Position numbers and translations under genes: made by a program. Positions 7,939 to 13,868 of a stretch of 64,000 nucleotides of DNA are shown here, piece after piece. The notes under the pieces are model-generated. The model was not told where the DNA came from, did no database searches, and was given only the letters and a program-made list of their open reading frames with translations. The stretch's first letter is position 1; every line of letters starts with the position of its first letter. The stretch is from assembly GCA_963811805.1 (NCBI GenBank), contig CAWESU010000001.1, positions 496,001 to 560,000 of the forward strand. Direction: 5' to 3'. The DNA comes from DAHUXN01 sp963811805 (GTDB taxonomy: Bacteria; Acidobacteriota; Terriglobia; Acidiferrales; UBA7541).

Positions 7939-8796
7939 GTGACCATCTGTATTGCGGCAATTACATCTGAATTGAAGCTGATACCGTATGAAGACCTCAT
8001 TGTTGTCGCATCGGATACCAAAGTCTCGTTTGGCTCGCACTCTGCCGAAAACACCATAAAAGCGGAATCCGTCCATGAGTGTTGGGGAATTATGTTCGCA
8101 GCCAACGACATCACTCAAGCAACACCCGTCATTGACCGCGTTAGAGAACTGTTGCAAGGCCAGCAAGGAACACTTCAACAGTTAAAGAGCGCCTTCAAAA
8201 AGGCTTATCAGGAGCAAGTGCGCGAGATTGTTTCCGATACGCTCTTAAGCCCCTTTGGGATGAGCCTTGATGATTTTCGGAAAAAAGGCAGCAAGCAGTT
8301 GCCCGCACAGACGTGCCTGTCCATAGCACAGCAAATCCGTGATTTCGATTTCGGCTGCCAATTCTTAGGATATGGATTCGATCCTCAAAAAAGACCGCAC
8401 ATCATCACCGTAGATAACCCGGGCAATATCAGCGTGTGGGACAAGCCCGGCTTCTGCGCCATCGGTTCTGGCTCCCCAGCCGCTTTGACGGTGTTTTCCT
8501 TGATGGGGCAGGCTGCAGAGAAAACCACGTTTCAGGAAACGATTTACAACGTGCTGGCAGCCAAATATATGTCAGAAGGGGCCGATGGCGTAGGAAAAGA
8601 GACGTTTTTTTTCGTGAAAAAGTATAAATCTGCCGCCATGATGATGAGCCTCAAGGTTGAACCGGAAATGCGCAAATTGTGGGAATCTCGCGGGCGACCA
8701 AAACTGCCGGGCGAAATCGCTGAATTGAAAGAGCTAATACGGCGGGCGAATATCCGGTTCTTGGTGAACGGAAAAGAGGAAACGATAAAGTATTAG
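7939..8796 (+). CDS. proteasome/HslV-like Ntn hydrolase (element cargo)
   Basis: A 285-aa protein with the N-terminal nucleophile hydrolase fold of proteasome beta subunits and HslV. With the GTG at 7939 the product is Met-Thr-Ile-Cys-Ile-Ala; removal of Met would expose Thr as nucleophile. Counting Thr as 1, VVASD gives Asp25 and TIKAES gives Lys40, fitting the Thr1/Asp17/Lys33 triad of HslV. The later AIGSG motif matches HslV too. GGGAG lies 7 bases before the GTG. An ATG at 7861, also with a good AAGGGG site, would add a 26-residue propeptide. The protein is longer than HslV, with an insert after residue 100 and a C-terminal tail. It lies between the left inverted repeat and the transposase gene, so it is cargo. 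No HslU-like unfoldase is nearby; its target is unknown. Confidence 0.75.
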   Translation: MTICIAAITSELKLIPYEDLIVVASDTKVSFGSHSAENTIKAESVHECWGIMFAANDITQATPVIDRVRELLQGQQGTLQQLKSAFKKAYQEQVREIVSDTLLSPFGMSLDDFRKKGSKQLPAQTCLSIAQQIRDFDFGCQFLGYGFDPQKRPHIITVDNPGNISVWDKPGFCAIGSGSPAALTVFSLMGQAAEKTTFQETIYNVLAAKYMSEGADGVGKETFFFVKKYKSAAMMMSLKVEPEMRKLWESRGRPKLPGEIAELKELIRRANIRFLVNGKEETIKY

Positions 8797-8817
8797 ACTT
8801 CATATCTAATATTGTAC

Positions 8818-8845
8818 TTGACACAATGCTTGCGGTAGGTATAGA
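8818..8845 (+). promoter_or_regulatory. strong sigma-70-type promoter of the transposase
   Basis: TTGACA at 8818-8823, 16-bp spacer, TATAGA at 8840-8845. Transcription would start near 8852, only about two bases before the ATG at 8854, so the mRNA would be leaderless or nearly so. A small inverted repeat (ATTAGA/TCTAAT, 8792-8810) sits just upstream at the end of the hydrolase gene. Confidence 0.6.
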
Positions 8846-8853
8846 ATTAGAAC

Positions 8854-9804
8854 ATGAGAAACGATAACAAGCACCGCCTGACAAAGTCCGAAGTAGTCAA
8901 GAATATCCCGCTGGCCTGCTGGGATGAACTGGCAGCGGTTGAATTGCTTGAACGCCTGCGCTGGGGCAGGAATCCCGCTTGCGTCAACTGCGGGAGCGTC
9001 AGTGTCTACAAAATGGTGGATGCCAAGACAGGCGCGCGCAGCCAGCGGTTTCTGTGGCGCTGCCACGATTGCCACAAGCAGTACACCGTGCGCATCGGTA
9101 CGGTCTATGAGGAAAGCCGCATCCCCTTGCGGCATTGGTGCTATGCCTTCTGGCGAGCGTCCACGTCAAAGAAGGGCGTCGCGGCCCTAGAGATTCAGCG
9201 GCAGTGCCAGATCAGCTACAAGTCGGCACTGTTCCTAATGAACCGCATCCGGTTTGCGATGGCCCCGGACAATCCAGCCGCCGATAAACTGACTGGCACG
9301 GTCGAATGCGATGAGACCTATGTAGGTGGAAGGCCCCGCTACAAGGGCCGGAATGTTCGCGGAAAGGGAAGCAACAAGGTTCCGGTGTTCGCAGCCGTTG
9401 AGCGCAATGGTAGGATTCGCAGGCGCGTTTTGGTGGACGTTACGAGCAAGTCGCTGAAGTCCATCATCCGCGAACTGGTCGATAAGCAGGCTCGCCTTAT
9501 GACGGACGAGTTCCCGGCCTATCGCATTGTTGGCTCGGAAATGGAAGGCGGACATTACACCGTTACTCACCACACCAAGGAATACGTTCGCGGGGATGCC
9601 TACACCAACACGGCAGAGAGTTCTTTTGCGCTCTTGAAGCGCGGCCTGACGGGAATCTATCACAGCGTCAGTAAGGAATATCTGCATCGCTATCTCTGGC
9701 AAGCAGACTTTCTCTGGAATCTGCGCAAGGCGAACGATGGCGAGCGGACGGTTGCAGCGATTCGTGCGGCGGAAGGAAAGCGGCTCAGATATAAGGCTGC
9801 CTAA
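8854..9804 (+). CDS. IS1595-family transposase (ISXO2-like)
   Basis: A 316-aa DDE-type transposase. An N-terminal zinc ribbon has CVNC (43-46) and CHDC (70-73). The ISXO2-like catalytic domain follows with Asp153 in CDETYVGG, Asp218 in MTDEFPAY, Asn252 in TNTAESSFALLKRG and Lys262. This is the D-D-N-K set of IS1595 elements, which carry Asn in place of the usual Glu. The frame is full length with no visible break, so it may be active. It lies second in the element, with a strong promoter just ahead of it and no room for a ribosome binding site on the predicted transcript. Confidence 0.95.
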   Translation: MRNDNKHRLTKSEVVKNIPLACWDELAAVELLERLRWGRNPACVNCGSVSVYKMVDAKTGARSQRFLWRCHDCHKQYTVRIGTVYEESRIPLRHWCYAFWRASTSKKGVAALEIQRQCQISYKSALFLMNRIRFAMAPDNPAADKLTGTVECDETYVGGRPRYKGRNVRGKGSNKVPVFAAVERNGRIRRRVLVDVTSKSLKSIIRELVDKQARLMTDEFPAYRIVGSEMEGGHYTVTHHTKEYVRGDAYTNTAESSFALLKRGLTGIYHSVSKEYLHRYLWQADFLWNLRKANDGERTVAAIRAAEGKRLRYKAA

Positions 9805-9811
9805 AGGCTGG

Positions 9812-10120
9812 ATGACAAAGAGACACACTCTGACGTTGAGCATGGGCGAGGTCACCGCATTGGAAGTGCGGTGCAAGAACTGTCCCGGGTTAATTTCTTT
9901 TCCCTTAGGCTACAAAATCCCTGAATTTTTGAACTGTCCGGGCTGTGGTCAGAACCTCTTTGACAATGGGCCGACGAGTGCGGCCATCTCCAAAATTTAT
10001 GCCGCTCTGGGACAATGGAGTCGCATCGCCGATGCTCCTCTAAATCTTACTTTTACGGTGGAACTAGATGAAGAAAACGAAGAACGCAAAATCAAAGGCC
10101 AAGCCCGGCCCAAAGGCTGA
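9812..10120 (+). CDS. small zinc-ribbon protein (element cargo)
   Basis: A 102-aa protein starting 7 bases after the transposase stop. CKNC at 21-24 and CPGC at 42-45 form a treble or ribbon zinc site. The C-terminal third is acidic then basic (VELDEENEERKIKGQ). No named family comes to mind. The tight spacing suggests co-transcription with the transposase. Its 3-prime end overlaps the next small gene by 53 bases in another frame. A frame opening at 9737 would run inside the transposase gene and is less likely. Confidence 0.65.
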   Translation: MTKRHTLTLSMGEVTALEVRCKNCPGLISFPLGYKIPEFLNCPGCGQNLFDNGPTSAAISKIYAALGQWSRIADAPLNLTFTVELDEENEERKIKGQARPKG

Positions 10121-10205
10121 GACGCTCAAGGTCAAGGGCGATTGGCGGCGGGCCATCAAGCGGTCGCTAGTGAAGCGCAAGCCGCCCGAAGGCTGGCCGA
10201 AGTAA
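10068..10205 (+). CDS. 45-residue basic protein (element cargo)
   Basis: ATG at 10068, TAA ending at 10205. The product is rich in Lys and Arg: it begins MKKTKNAKSKAKPGPK, continues with a VKGDWRRAIKRSLVKRK core and ends PPEGWPK. It overlaps the zinc-ribbon gene by 53 bases in another frame. I have the impression that short proteins with a GDW...A(I/V)K...KKP..GW core often accompany IS1595-type transposases, but this cannot be verified here. The charge suggests nucleic-acid binding or a transposition helper; that is inference. Confidence 0.55.
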   Translation: MKKTKNAKSKAKPGPKAETLKVKGDWRRAIKRSLVKRKPPEGWPK

Positions 10206-10239
10206 AAATGAGCTATGGTAGAGTATGCTGAAAGGAACC

Positions 10240-10265
10240 CGCCTTGCGTAATGTACATACTTCCG
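10240..10265 (-). repeat. right terminal inverted repeat of the IS1595-type element
   Basis: Reads CGGAAGTATGTAC inward on the minus strand, matching the left end at 7829-7854. It is followed directly by the 8-bp target duplication at 10266-10273. Confidence 0.85.
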
Positions 10266-10315
10266 GAAAAATTAGAACTCGATGCAACTCACACAAAACA
10301 AACAATCGAGGGCGT

Positions 10316-10331
10316 TTCTAATCGCGGAAAT
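10316..10331 (+). repeat. 16-bp direct repeat, right copy
   Basis: Identical to 7803-7818. It lies 42 bp beyond the right target duplication, in the leader of the M20 peptidase gene. Confidence 0.6.
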
Positions 10332-10354
10332 CTCTGCTTTTAGTAATTTTATGT

Positions 10355-10368
10355 GTCCGTTTTCGGAC
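10355..10368. promoter_or_regulatory. palindrome GTCCG-N4-CGGAC
   Basis: GTCCG-TTTT-CGGAC, about 110 bp upstream of the M20 peptidase start. The same arms with loop TTTG occur at 54542-54555 upstream of the TolC-like gene. It may be a protein-binding site or a small hairpin. Confidence 0.3.
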
Positions 10369-10475
10369 GCCGAGCCGGCGTTCAGACACAGAGCACAATT
10401 TCCCGAATTGGGAGAGAGATTCAGGCTCGTCGTTGGGGCTTGGGGGCATGATAGCATCGCGCACGGAGGGAGAAG

Positions 10476-12026
10476 ATGAAGCGCGTTGCGATAGTGTTCA
10501 CGGTTTTGGCGATGGCTGCGTGTTGCGCGGCGCGGGAAAATTCCGCGGGCGCGGCGAAGCGCGTGGTGGCGGCGGTGCGGGCGTATCGCGTGGCGCACGA
10601 ACCGCAGATCATTAGCGAGTTCGTGGACCTGCTGTCGATTCCGGATGTGGCGTCGGACGCGGCGAACATCCAGCGCAACGCGACGCTGATTCAAACCATG
10701 CTCCAGGCGCGCGGGTTCCGCGTTCAACTGCTTCCAACGGCGCCGGGGCGCGGGCCGGTGGTTTTCGGCGAGCTGGACGCGCCGGGCGCGAAGCACACCG
10801 TTTTTTTTTATGCGCACTACGACGGTCAGCCGGTGGACCCGTCGAAATGGATTGGCACCAAGCCGTTTGTGCCGGCGCTGCGCACGGATTCGATTGACGC
10901 GGGCGGGAAGCTGATTCCCTTCCCGACCGGGCCGGACAGCTATAAGGATGATTGGCGGATTTATGCGCGGGCCAGCGGAGACGACAAGGCTCCCATCATC
11001 GGCGTGCTGGCGGCGATGGACGCGCTGCGCGCGAACCACATTCCGATGGCGGCGAATTTGAAGGTGATTTTCGAAGGCGAGGAGGAGGACAGTTCGCCGC
11101 ATCTGGAAGCGGCGGTGGACGCGCACAAAAATCTTTTCACCGGGGACGTGCTGATCACCGCGGATGGGCCCATCGATCAGAGCGGGCGGCCGCTGGTTTT
11201 CTTCGGGAATCGCGGCGTGATCTCGGTGCGGATCACCGTGTTTGGGCCGCTGCATCCGCTGCACAGCGGACATTACGGGAATTGGGCGCCGAATCCGGCG
11301 ATGCGCCTGGCGCAGTTGCTGGCGAGCATGAAGGATGCGGACGGGCGCGTGTTAGTGGCGGGATTTTACGACAATGTGATTCCGCTGGGGCCGGCGGAGC
11401 GCAAGGCCATTGCGGAGGCGCCAAATAATGATGCGCTGCTGTTGCGGACATTTGGATTGGCGGCGCCGGATGGCGGCGGGAAAAGTTTGCTGGAGTTGCT
11501 GAACGAGCCTTCGCTCAATATCGATGGGATGGAAAGCGGATGGACCGGCGCGCAGGCGAAGACGATTATTCCGGATGAAGCGACGGCGTCGCTGGACATG
11601 CGTCTGGTGAAAAACGCGGGACCGGAGCAGGAATTCGAGCGGCTGGTGGCGCACATTCGCAAGCAGGGGTATTACGTGATCGACCGCGAGCCGACGATGG
11701 AGGAGCGGCAGAAATATGCGCGGATCGCGGAGGTGACGCATGACCACGGGTATCCGTCGGTGCGGACGGCAATGGATTTGCCGGTGTCGGTGGCGCTGAT
11801 GCGCGCTGTGGATGAAGGCGCGGGCGAGCCGGCGGTGAAGTTGCCGCTGCTCGGCGGGAGCGTGCCGATGTACATTTTCGCGGATTTGGGCTTGCCGGTG
11901 GTGGGCGTGCCGATTGCGAATTTCGACGATAATCAGCACAGTCCGAATGAGAATTTGCGCGTGGGGAATTTGTGGCGAGGGATGGAGATTTACGCAAATA
12001 TTTTGGCGAATGCGGAGTGGCAGTGA
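10476..12026 (+). CDS. exported M20-family metallopeptidase
   Basis: A 516-aa zinc aminoacylase or dipeptidase of the M20 clan. An N-terminal signal or lipoprotein-like segment (MKRVAIVFTVLAMAACC) sends it out of the cytoplasm. Metal-site motifs: AHYDGQ at 113-118, ASGDDKAP at 167-173 (bridging Asp), FEGEEE at 199-204 (general base and ligand Glu), a later ADGP, and the final histidine in DDNQHSPNENLR. A dimerisation (lid) domain lies between. GGAGGG precedes the ATG. It ends one base before the convergent small gene. The exact substrate, peptides or an acylated amino acid, is not determined. Confidence 0.9.
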   Translation: MKRVAIVFTVLAMAACCAARENSAGAAKRVVAAVRAYRVAHEPQIISEFVDLLSIPDVASDAANIQRNATLIQTMLQARGFRVQLLPTAPGRGPVVFGELDAPGAKHTVFFYAHYDGQPVDPSKWIGTKPFVPALRTDSIDAGGKLIPFPTGPDSYKDDWRIYARASGDDKAPIIGVLAAMDALRANHIPMAANLKVIFEGEEEDSSPHLEAAVDAHKNLFTGDVLITADGPIDQSGRPLVFFGNRGVISVRITVFGPLHPLHSGHYGNWAPNPAMRLAQLLASMKDADGRVLVAGFYDNVIPLGPAERKAIAEAPNNDALLLRTFGLAAPDGGGKSLLELLNEPSLNIDGMESGWTGAQAKTIIPDEATASLDMRLVKNAGPEQEFERLVAHIRKQGYYVIDREPTMEERQKYARIAEVTHDHGYPSVRTAMDLPVSVALMRAVDEGAGEPAVKLPLLGGSVPMYIFADLGLPVVGVPIANFDDNQHSPNENLRVGNLWRGMEIYANILANAEWQ

Positions 12027-12027
12027 C

Positions 12028-12423
12028 CTAATGCTTGGCTCGAGCCAACACAGAACATCCCATGCTGCCGATGTCGAGCAGGACACGCAACTGTGGCTTA
12101 CCTTTCGCCCGAGGCTTGACGATGGTGATCGGAGCCTGCACTCCCGAATAGCCTTCGGCCAGCACGCGAACGATATAATCTCCAGCGCCGAACTGCGCAA
12201 AGGAGAACTTGCCGTCGGCAGCGGTTTGTTCGACGGCGAGTTCGGCGTCGCCCTTTAGGACGGTGACTTTCGCGTTTGCGAGCGGCTGACCCCTTTGACC
12301 GGTCACGATTCCAGAAATTTGGCGAACGGGCTTGACGGGCCGTTGTATGCAGTCGGTGGCGTGAGACAAAGTGGCTGGCAGCAGCAGAAGTCCAGCAACC
12401 AATAACGCACGTTTGGTGTGCAT
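12028..12423 (-). CDS. exported carboxypeptidase-regulatory-like domain protein
   Basis: A 131-aa protein with a clear signal peptide (MHTKRALLVAGLLLLPATLSHA). The mature part is a single beta-sandwich of the carboxypeptidase regulatory-like type: ISGIVTGQRGQPLANAKVTVLKG, then DGKFSFAQFGAGDYIVRV. Such domains are common in Acidobacteriota, often at the N-terminus of TonB-dependent receptors; here it stands alone. Two cysteines (in TDCIQ and MGCSV) may form a disulfide. Convergent with the M20 gene. Confidence 0.75.
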   Translation of the reverse strand: MHTKRALLVAGLLLLPATLSHATDCIQRPVKPVRQISGIVTGQRGQPLANAKVTVLKGDAELAVEQTAADGKFSFAQFGAGDYIVRVLAEGYSGVQAPITIVKPRAKGKPQLRVLLDIGSMGCSVLARAKH

Positions 12424-12534
12424 GCAAAAATTATAGTCACTTTGAAAAGAGTTGGGCAGAGATGATTTTTACGCACTTTCGGCAGGGGCACTCTATGCGG
12501 GTGGCTGTTACCGATCAATGCAAAATCCACGGCG

Positions 12535-12600
12535 AGATCCTTCGCAGCGCCCGCCTGCCCGCCACGGCGGGAAAGCGGCAGGCAGGCTCAGGATGACGAC
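12535..12600. repeat. REP-like inverted repeat
   Basis: The core has arms GCCTGCC (from 12553) and GGCAGGC around an inner CCCGCC-AC-GGCGGG hairpin. It sits within a frame beginning GATCCTTCGC and ending CTCAGGATGAC. Sequences of this type are, as I recall, often dispersed in intergenic DNA of high-GC bacteria. I see only one copy in the window. Confidence 0.45.
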
Positions 12601-12612
12601 GTAAAGCAAAAC

Positions 12613-12654
12613 CTCACGGCAGTTCGCGCAAAACCAGCGCGAACCGGCCGTGAG
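12613..12654. repeat. 42-base hairpin
   Basis: CTCACGGC (12613-12620) pairs with GCCGTGAG (12647-12654) and TTCGCGC (12623-12629) with GCGCGAA (12637-12643), leaving a 7-base loop. All paired positions match. It lies between divergent genes, so it is not a terminator of either; no T-tract follows. Confidence 0.6.
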
Positions 12655-12700
12655 CTACACGCTTCCCTCTTGTAAAAGCGCCCCCAATACTGCTCAAGTA

Positions 12701-12729
12701 TTGACATTTATTCTATATCAATATATACG
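12701..12729 (+). promoter_or_regulatory. sigma-70-type promoter of the DUF6998-like gene
   Basis: TTGACA at 12701-12706 and TATACG at 12724-12729 with a 17-bp spacer. A near-perfect AGGAGG ribosome site follows at 12765-12770, five bases before the ATG at 12776. Confidence 0.55.
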
Positions 12730-12775
12730 CACGGTAAACAGTGCGTCCACAATAAGGCCTGCGTAGGAGGTTGCC

Positions 12776-13264
12776 ATGTTTGTCGATAAATCCGCGAGAG
12801 AGCTTCTTTACTTGTATGACGACGTTCTTCAAGAGCTGCGGCGCCGCAAAATTGTCCGGAGCGGTACAAACCCAGTCGGGGAGCTTGCGAGGTATTTGGC
12901 AACACGCGCACTTGAACTAAAAGTGTCCCGGGACTCGCCGATGGAGCCCGAGTTCCTTGATGCCGACGGAGAACGATACCAGATTCGAGGACGGCGAGTG
13001 ACGCGAACGAGCCAGTCAGCCTCGTTTAGTTTAGGTCATGAATTGGAAGATGCGAGCTTTACCCACCTGATTGGAATTGTTTTCACCGAAGATTTCGAGA
13101 TTCTGCGTGCAGGGGTTGTTCCGATGAAGATTGTGCGCAACAAGGCGATATTGAAGAAAGGATTGAGAGGCGGCTGGCGATTTGAGCTGAACGATGAAGT
13201 TTTGGAGCAGGGTGAAGTAAAGAACATAACACAAGAAGTTCGCGCGGTCGTAGACAGGCTGTAG
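12776..13264 (+). CDS. DUF6998-like hypothetical protein
   Basis: A 162-aa soluble protein without signal peptide. The pattern ELLYLYDDVLQELRRRKIVRSG, then NPVGELARYLATRAL, then DADGERYQIRGRRV resembles the DUF6998 family, of unknown function. The YQIRGRR-type strand followed by a beta-rich part recalls nuclease-like folds, but that is a guess. Optimal promoter and AGGAGG. The gene is AT-richer than its neighbours and stands alone next to hairpin repeats, which suggests lateral acquisition. Confidence 0.65.
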   Translation: MFVDKSARELLYLYDDVLQELRRRKIVRSGTNPVGELARYLATRALELKVSRDSPMEPEFLDADGERYQIRGRRVTRTSQSASFSLGHELEDASFTHLIGIVFTEDFEILRAGVVPMKIVRNKAILKKGLRGGWRFELNDEVLEQGEVKNITQEVRAVVDRL

Positions 13265-13279
13265 CAGGCCGGGAGCAAG

Positions 13280-13843
13280 TTAAAGCGAGAGGAAATTGCG
13301 GAGGAGGGAGAAACCCGGGGAGGTGAGGACGGATTCGGGATGGAACTGGACGCCTTCGACGAGGAATTGGCGATGGCGGAGACCCATGATGACGCCGTCG
13401 GCGGTTTCAGCGGAAATTTCTAGGCAGCGCGGAAGCGAGCGGCGTTCGACGATGAGAGAGTGGTAGCGCGTGGCTTCGAAATCCTGCGGGAGGCCGCGGA
13501 AAATCGTTTTGGTGTCGTGGTGAATTTTGCTGGTTTTGCCGTGCATGATCTTTTTGGCGCGGACGATTTTGCCGCCGAACGCGTCGCCGATGGCCTGATG
13601 TCCGAGGCAAACGCCGAGAATGGGAATTTTCCCGCCGAAGCGCTGGACGATGGGGACGCTCAAGCCGGCTTCGCGCGGCGTGCAGGGGCCGGGAGAAATA
13701 ATGATGCGCTCGGGGCGCATGCGCGCGATTTCGTCGAGGGTGATTTCGTCGTTGCGGCGCACGGCGGGCTTTTGCCCCAGCTGGCCGAGGTACTGCGCCA
13801 GGTTGTAGGTGAAGGAGTCGTAGTTGTCGAGAAGCAGAATCAT
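13280..13843 (-). CDS. trpG: anthranilate synthase glutamine amidotransferase TrpG/PabA
   Basis: Small subunit of anthranilate synthase (or of aminodeoxychorismate synthase): releases ammonia from glutamine for TrpE. The 187-aa class I amidotransferase has DNYDSFTYNL at the start, SPGPCTP at 50-56, nucleophile Cys79 in GVCLGHQ, and the His-Glu pair in VQFHPES near the end. It follows trpE by 25 bp in the same operon. Many bacteria use one such subunit for both Trp and folate; I cannot exclude that here. Confidence 0.95.
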   Translation of the reverse strand: MILLLDNYDSFTYNLAQYLGQLGQKPAVRRNDEITLDEIARMRPERIIISPGPCTPREAGLSVPIVQRFGGKIPILGVCLGHQAIGDAFGGKIVRAKKIMHGKTSKIHHDTKTIFRGLPQDFEATRYHSLIVERRSLPRCLEISAETADGVIMGLRHRQFLVEGVQFHPESVLTSPGFSLLRNFLSL

Positions 13844-13868
13844 TTGTGATCTCTAGTATCGCATTTCA

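Larger units (their letters stand above)
7829..10265. mobile_element. IS1595-family element with cargo genes, complete
   Basis: A 2,437-bp element. Its ends are imperfect inverted repeats: left end from 7829, right end read inward from 10265. Positions 2 to 24 match at 20 of 23 bases (GGAAGT, TGTAC and ACGCAAGG blocks). It is flanked by an identical 8-bp target duplication, GAAAAATT, at 7821-7828 and 10266-10273; 8 bp is the duplication length known for IS1595-family elements. Inside, all on the plus strand, are a proteasome-like Ntn hydrolase, the DDE transposase, a zinc-ribbon protein and a 45-residue basic protein. Base composition is more AT-rich than the flanking host genes. The intact ends and intact transposase suggest a fairly recent insertion. 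Confidence 0.88.
12424..12775. other. divergent intergenic region with hairpin repeats
   Basis: AT-richer stretch between two divergent genes. It holds a REP-like inverted repeat (12535-12600), a long perfect-arm hairpin (12613-12654) and the promoter of the DUF6998-like gene (12701-12729). No coding frame here looks real. Confidence 0.5.

Noticed and set aside
7803..10331. 16-bp direct repeats taken as attachment sites of an integrative island
   Set aside because: No integrase is present, and the inverted repeats plus 8-bp duplication set the element ends at 7829 and 10265, inside these repeats.
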